Assembly (NCBI GenBank): GCA_032191485.1
Contig: JAVDOI010000013.1
Coordinates: 1,208,559-1,272,558, forward strand
Source of the DNA: Leptoclinus maculatus
Taxonomy: Eukaryota; Chordata; Actinopteri; Perciformes; Stichaeidae
Length of the DNA stretch: 64,000 nt
Direction: 5' to 3'
The notes under the pieces are model-generated. The model searched no databases, was not told where the DNA came from, and worked only from the letters and a program-made list of their open reading frames with translations. Of this stretch, positions 60,661 through 64,000 are shown in pieces (the first letter of the stretch is position 1; each line of letters starts with the position of its first letter). The position numbers and the translations under genes were made by a program.

Positions 60661-63600
60661 ATGAATCTCAGAGACTTTTTTTGAGATAACCTTGACGTTT
60701 TCTACATGTGTGTGATTGTAATGTAATACAAGCTCATCTAAACAGGTAGAGTTAGCTAGGTCTGTTCAATCAATCAATCGATAATTCACAGTAAGCACTC
60801 AAAGCCAATGGGATTTTGTATTATTGCTGAAAATAACCATTTATGATAACCTTCACAAATGATTTTTGAAGCTCAATAGTCTTAGAACCAAAGTGGCGTA
60901 AAGGGCCTAGAAAGCAGCTACATGGGGAATAGATGCTGATTAAAGAGAAATACATAACAATGATGTTATTGATGTAATCGGTCATATGCTTGACTCATCT
61001 TGGAAGGCCCATTGTCAGTCTGAGAGCACAGTGAAGAAGCATGTCATGAGAATTGGAGCAGTTACAAAGCACCTTATCTTGGCGTGTCTGAGGGTCTAAG
61101 AGGAGGAATTGGAGCAGGTCTTGGGGCAGTCAGCTGGCTAAACCGTCACAGCTTTGGGGGCACTGGAAGAGAAGGGACTGCTTTAGGTTTTACTCTGTAT
61201 GTCATGGCATTGGGCACCCTGGTGGGCTGGTCTTTAATGGGGGGGCCGTGGCTTTCGTTGCTAACAGATTGAAGTATAAAGAAGAAATTTCCTTCAACTA
61301 TAATAAAGTGACTTCAACTGAAGCGTGTGTGGGGGGGAAAGAGATCCTGTTCCATTTCAATAAACTCATTTGTAGAAAGCTGACTGGCCATTGATCTAAT
61401 TAATTTATGTGGCTCAGCATGAAGGATGAAATGTGAGGTGGAGGCTTTTCAAAAGACACCATTCCTTCTTCCTGACAGGTTTTAATTTCCTTTGTCAGAC
61501 AGAAGCTATTGTAATTGAAAACACCTTGAGTCAGTGTGCTGAAATGCTTAATGGTGATATCAAACGGAAAATACCTCATTTGACACTTTCTGGTGGCGTT
61601 GTTTAATCACTCAAAAGGTTGTTTGTGATGTACAAAAATAAATCTGCTTTGGATAGTTTATTACAGCTGAGAAATGAAATATCTAAGATAATAAATTACG
61701 TCACAATCAAAAAAAGTCCTCCCACAAGATACACAATGTACCTTAATTAACCCGAGCGTGACTGGCAGACACGAAGCAAACCATTCACGAATACCTAATA
61801 TGTGCAGAGAGAGTCTCTAGAAGTCTGAATCAGACAAGTAATTGAGTTCCGACCAAAATCCTTGTTATCTGAAAGCCCTTGTTCTTAAACATAATGTATC
61901 AGTTCTAGCAAATCACACGGAGGACCGAGTCTGTTGAAGCTGAACGCCGGACTCGTTTTTTTTTATTTGCATCCATTAGAGAGAAACCCTGATCCGGGGG
62001 TGCATTGCCTGATGTTTCCCATCGGGCGCTATTGTTGCATTGCCTTTCTGAATTTGTGTCATCATTCTTCAGACTGCATCAGCACGACTGAACTTTATAT
62101 TAAATTCGTAATGGTTCATTAGACGTGGAGCTGTCAGAGGTTTACAATAGGGAGAGCAAATGGAACGAGTAAAAAAGAACAACAGGTTAAAAAGAGAACA
62201 CAAACGAACTACTATCACGACTGTGACTATTAGGATTAAATGAATCCCATTGGGTACCATTGGGTGCACAAAAAGATTTGAGGTGACGTAAATAAAAGGG
62301 CGGTTAAACCTCGAGGAAATGAAAATGGAAAATATGGAATTCATGTATTAATTTGAAGGTTATTTTGTCCCTTCGCTGGAGCGGAAACTTTTGCCTCATG
62401 TGCATCACGTGACATGCAGTGTAGATGGATGCCTGTGCAGTGCAATGTGGACGTCTAACTGCTTTTATTATGAGGGTTAAAACCCTTAATATTTATTGTG
62501 TGCTGTTATTATTTGCTGTCTGCCACAGCGGCTTAAATTGCCGTGAGCTGAAATGAGCTAGAAGCATGAAACATAACTTAATTAACGCGCCAAAAAAACA
62601 GCTTTCTCAGCTTTGTGAAACTCGATCAGTGATGATCGCGATTTTGATTTAGATTTTGTCAGTTGAGCTGCTTCATCCTTTGAGTGAACCCACGGTTGTG
62701 ACTTTACTTGATTCACTATGCAAGCGACCGTTACAGACCTCTACGATATGTTACACCAGACCAGATAACATCAGTCTGAAGTGTGGATGAGTGATATTAT
62801 TGCACTAACCTGATGTTCATATGTCCATTTAGTTCATTTTAGAGGTCCGTTGTGCTCCTTCATCCTCGGCGTAATCACAGAATGTCTCATTCATGAAACT
62901 AGTTTCCTTCCAAATAAACAACTATTTTCGACCGTCCTTGGAGGCAGGCCTGCAATTCATGAGAAAGTGCAGCCTGTTGTCCAACGCAGGTTACTGGGGT
63001 TCTGCAGCTGAACGCACTGGGATGTTTAAATATAGTGAAGAATGTCTTTCAAGTACACGTACGAGCTGAAAACCGGCCTTGGAATGATTCCTCAATCAGT
63101 GAAAACATAATGTTGCTTTTATTGTCGCTGCCATCCACTTCTCCATCCATGTCAGAAACCCTGGATCTGTTATCTGGGAAGCAGACTCTGCCGTTCGGTG
63201 TCCAGGTGGTCTTTTCTTTTCTATCCCAGAGGAGACATAACCTGCCAGGATGATGAAAGTCCCAAGTTGTCTGGCATCCCTTGAAGGAAGTGCAGGGTGA
63301 CCTCGCAAAACAGGAAGCCGTCGCGATGTTTTCAACTCGTCTCACCAATTTAATTCACAGCTATGTGATGCAAGTCAGTTTTTACGACCTCACCTGAGAG
63401 TAATTAGTGGATCAGATTCTACAGAAACATGAAACGGTTTCCTGCTGCTGAAGCACTTGATTTAAAAACCTTTGCCTGTAACACATTACCGCTCTCTTTC
63501 CAAGTCTTTCTTCCACAAGGTCTCAGCTGAGATTCACCCCATAAACTATATGTACACGTTGTTTTTTTACAGCTGTATTTTTTTAAAAACTCTCCCACCA

Positions 63601-63871
63601 TCTGGTCTCAGAGCTGACAGGAATCCGTTAGATACAAAGTTATGTTTCGTCCGAAGGCTGCATGAAGTTGTGTTTGTCTTTTTGTTGCTGCTGCTCTGCG
63701 GTTTTAGTCGCTGCCGGTGCTTTTGGGAGCGAGACCAACAAGGGGTTGACCGTATGATAATCTCATTAATCAGGACTCAACCATGAGAAGGCTGCAGCAT
63801 ACAACAAGGAAGCTATTACAATACGAAGTTGTTCTATTTTAATTAAAGCTGCCCTTAAGCTTTAACACACA
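60661..63871. other. Gene-free stretch
   Basis: No gene, RNA or clear repeat recognised. A 62-codon plus frame at 61084-61272 lacks an ATG-led context and any domain. Confidence 0.4.
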
Positions 63872-63893
63872 AACACACACACACACACACACA
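63872..63893. repeat. (CA)11 microsatellite
   Basis: CA run of 22 bp, preceded by ACACACAA. Confidence 0.95.
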
Positions 63894-64000
63894 AAGAGGA
63901 GTGGTGGTGCTTGGAGCGTGTTTTGACGCGCGGGGCAGACTCCATACATCACCCATGTGCCCGTGCATGAGCAAAGCAATTACAGCACCCAGTGCCAAAG

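Noticed and set aside
61084..61272. 62-codon frame with glycine-rich hydrophobic sequence resembling a membrane protein
   Set aside because: No ATG-led context, no homologue recognised, no flanking splice signals seen.

Overview
This window looks like nuclear DNA from a ray-finned (teleost) fish. The evidence is an AT-rich background without compact operons or Shine-Dalgarno-led genes, many long dinucleotide microsatellites of (AG), (CT), (TG)/(CA) and (TA) type, tRNA-like SINE heads, and fragments of several interspersed repeats that I recognise as widespread in perciform-type genomes. The species cannot be determined from this view. No complete or convincing protein-coding gene, rRNA, intact tRNA, snRNA, CRISPR array or transposase/reverse-transcriptase gene is visible. 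Most open frames are chance frames or are created by stop-free tandem repeats. The window therefore reads as intergenic DNA or the inside of a very large intron.

Layout. 0-10 kb: a dispersed-repeat fragment (186-310), a 197-bp (AG)n tract, a repeat related to three others in the window (3058), a promoter-like stretch with a short strong-Kozak ORF (3960-4450) that runs into a 21-bp-type tandem array, a second and much cleaner 21-bp array (5900-6450), a nearly full copy of an element I call R2 (8424-8845), and a long degenerate repeat (about 9270-10232). 10-24 kb: mostly featureless DNA with a 48-bp palindrome (15213-15260), a third 21-bp-type array (15977-16217), a reverse R2 copy, a (CT)29 tract and a possible minus-strand exon (20732-20958). 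24-45 kb: more repeat fragments, a tRNA-derived SINE with a recognisable A box (30405), (TG)34, and two sparsely repetitive stretches (34.9-35.4 kb and 42.9-43.2 kb) that could be conserved non-coding DNA or UTR/lncRNA exons. 45-64 kb: a large composite array (45985-47004) with a 41-bp higher-order unit, a roughly 750-bp zone of degenerate CAAGTC repeats, long (CA) tracts including a (TG)16/(CA)56 inverted pair, four-fold scattered CTCF-like motifs (two of them further upstream, inside R2), and a final R2 copy.

The most unusual structure is the array at 46212-46778. Its 41-bp unit is a dimer of the 21-bp repeat found in three other places, and each of its 13 full units carries GTAAGTAT on the minus strand, an 8-nt perfect match to the 5' end of U1 snRNA. 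The arrays at 6 kb, 16 kb and 46 kb also share a non-tandem flank, which suggests that all belong to one interspersed element carrying an internal minisatellite. Names R2 to R11 are labels used only in this annotation; matching to library names needs a Repbase/Dfam search.
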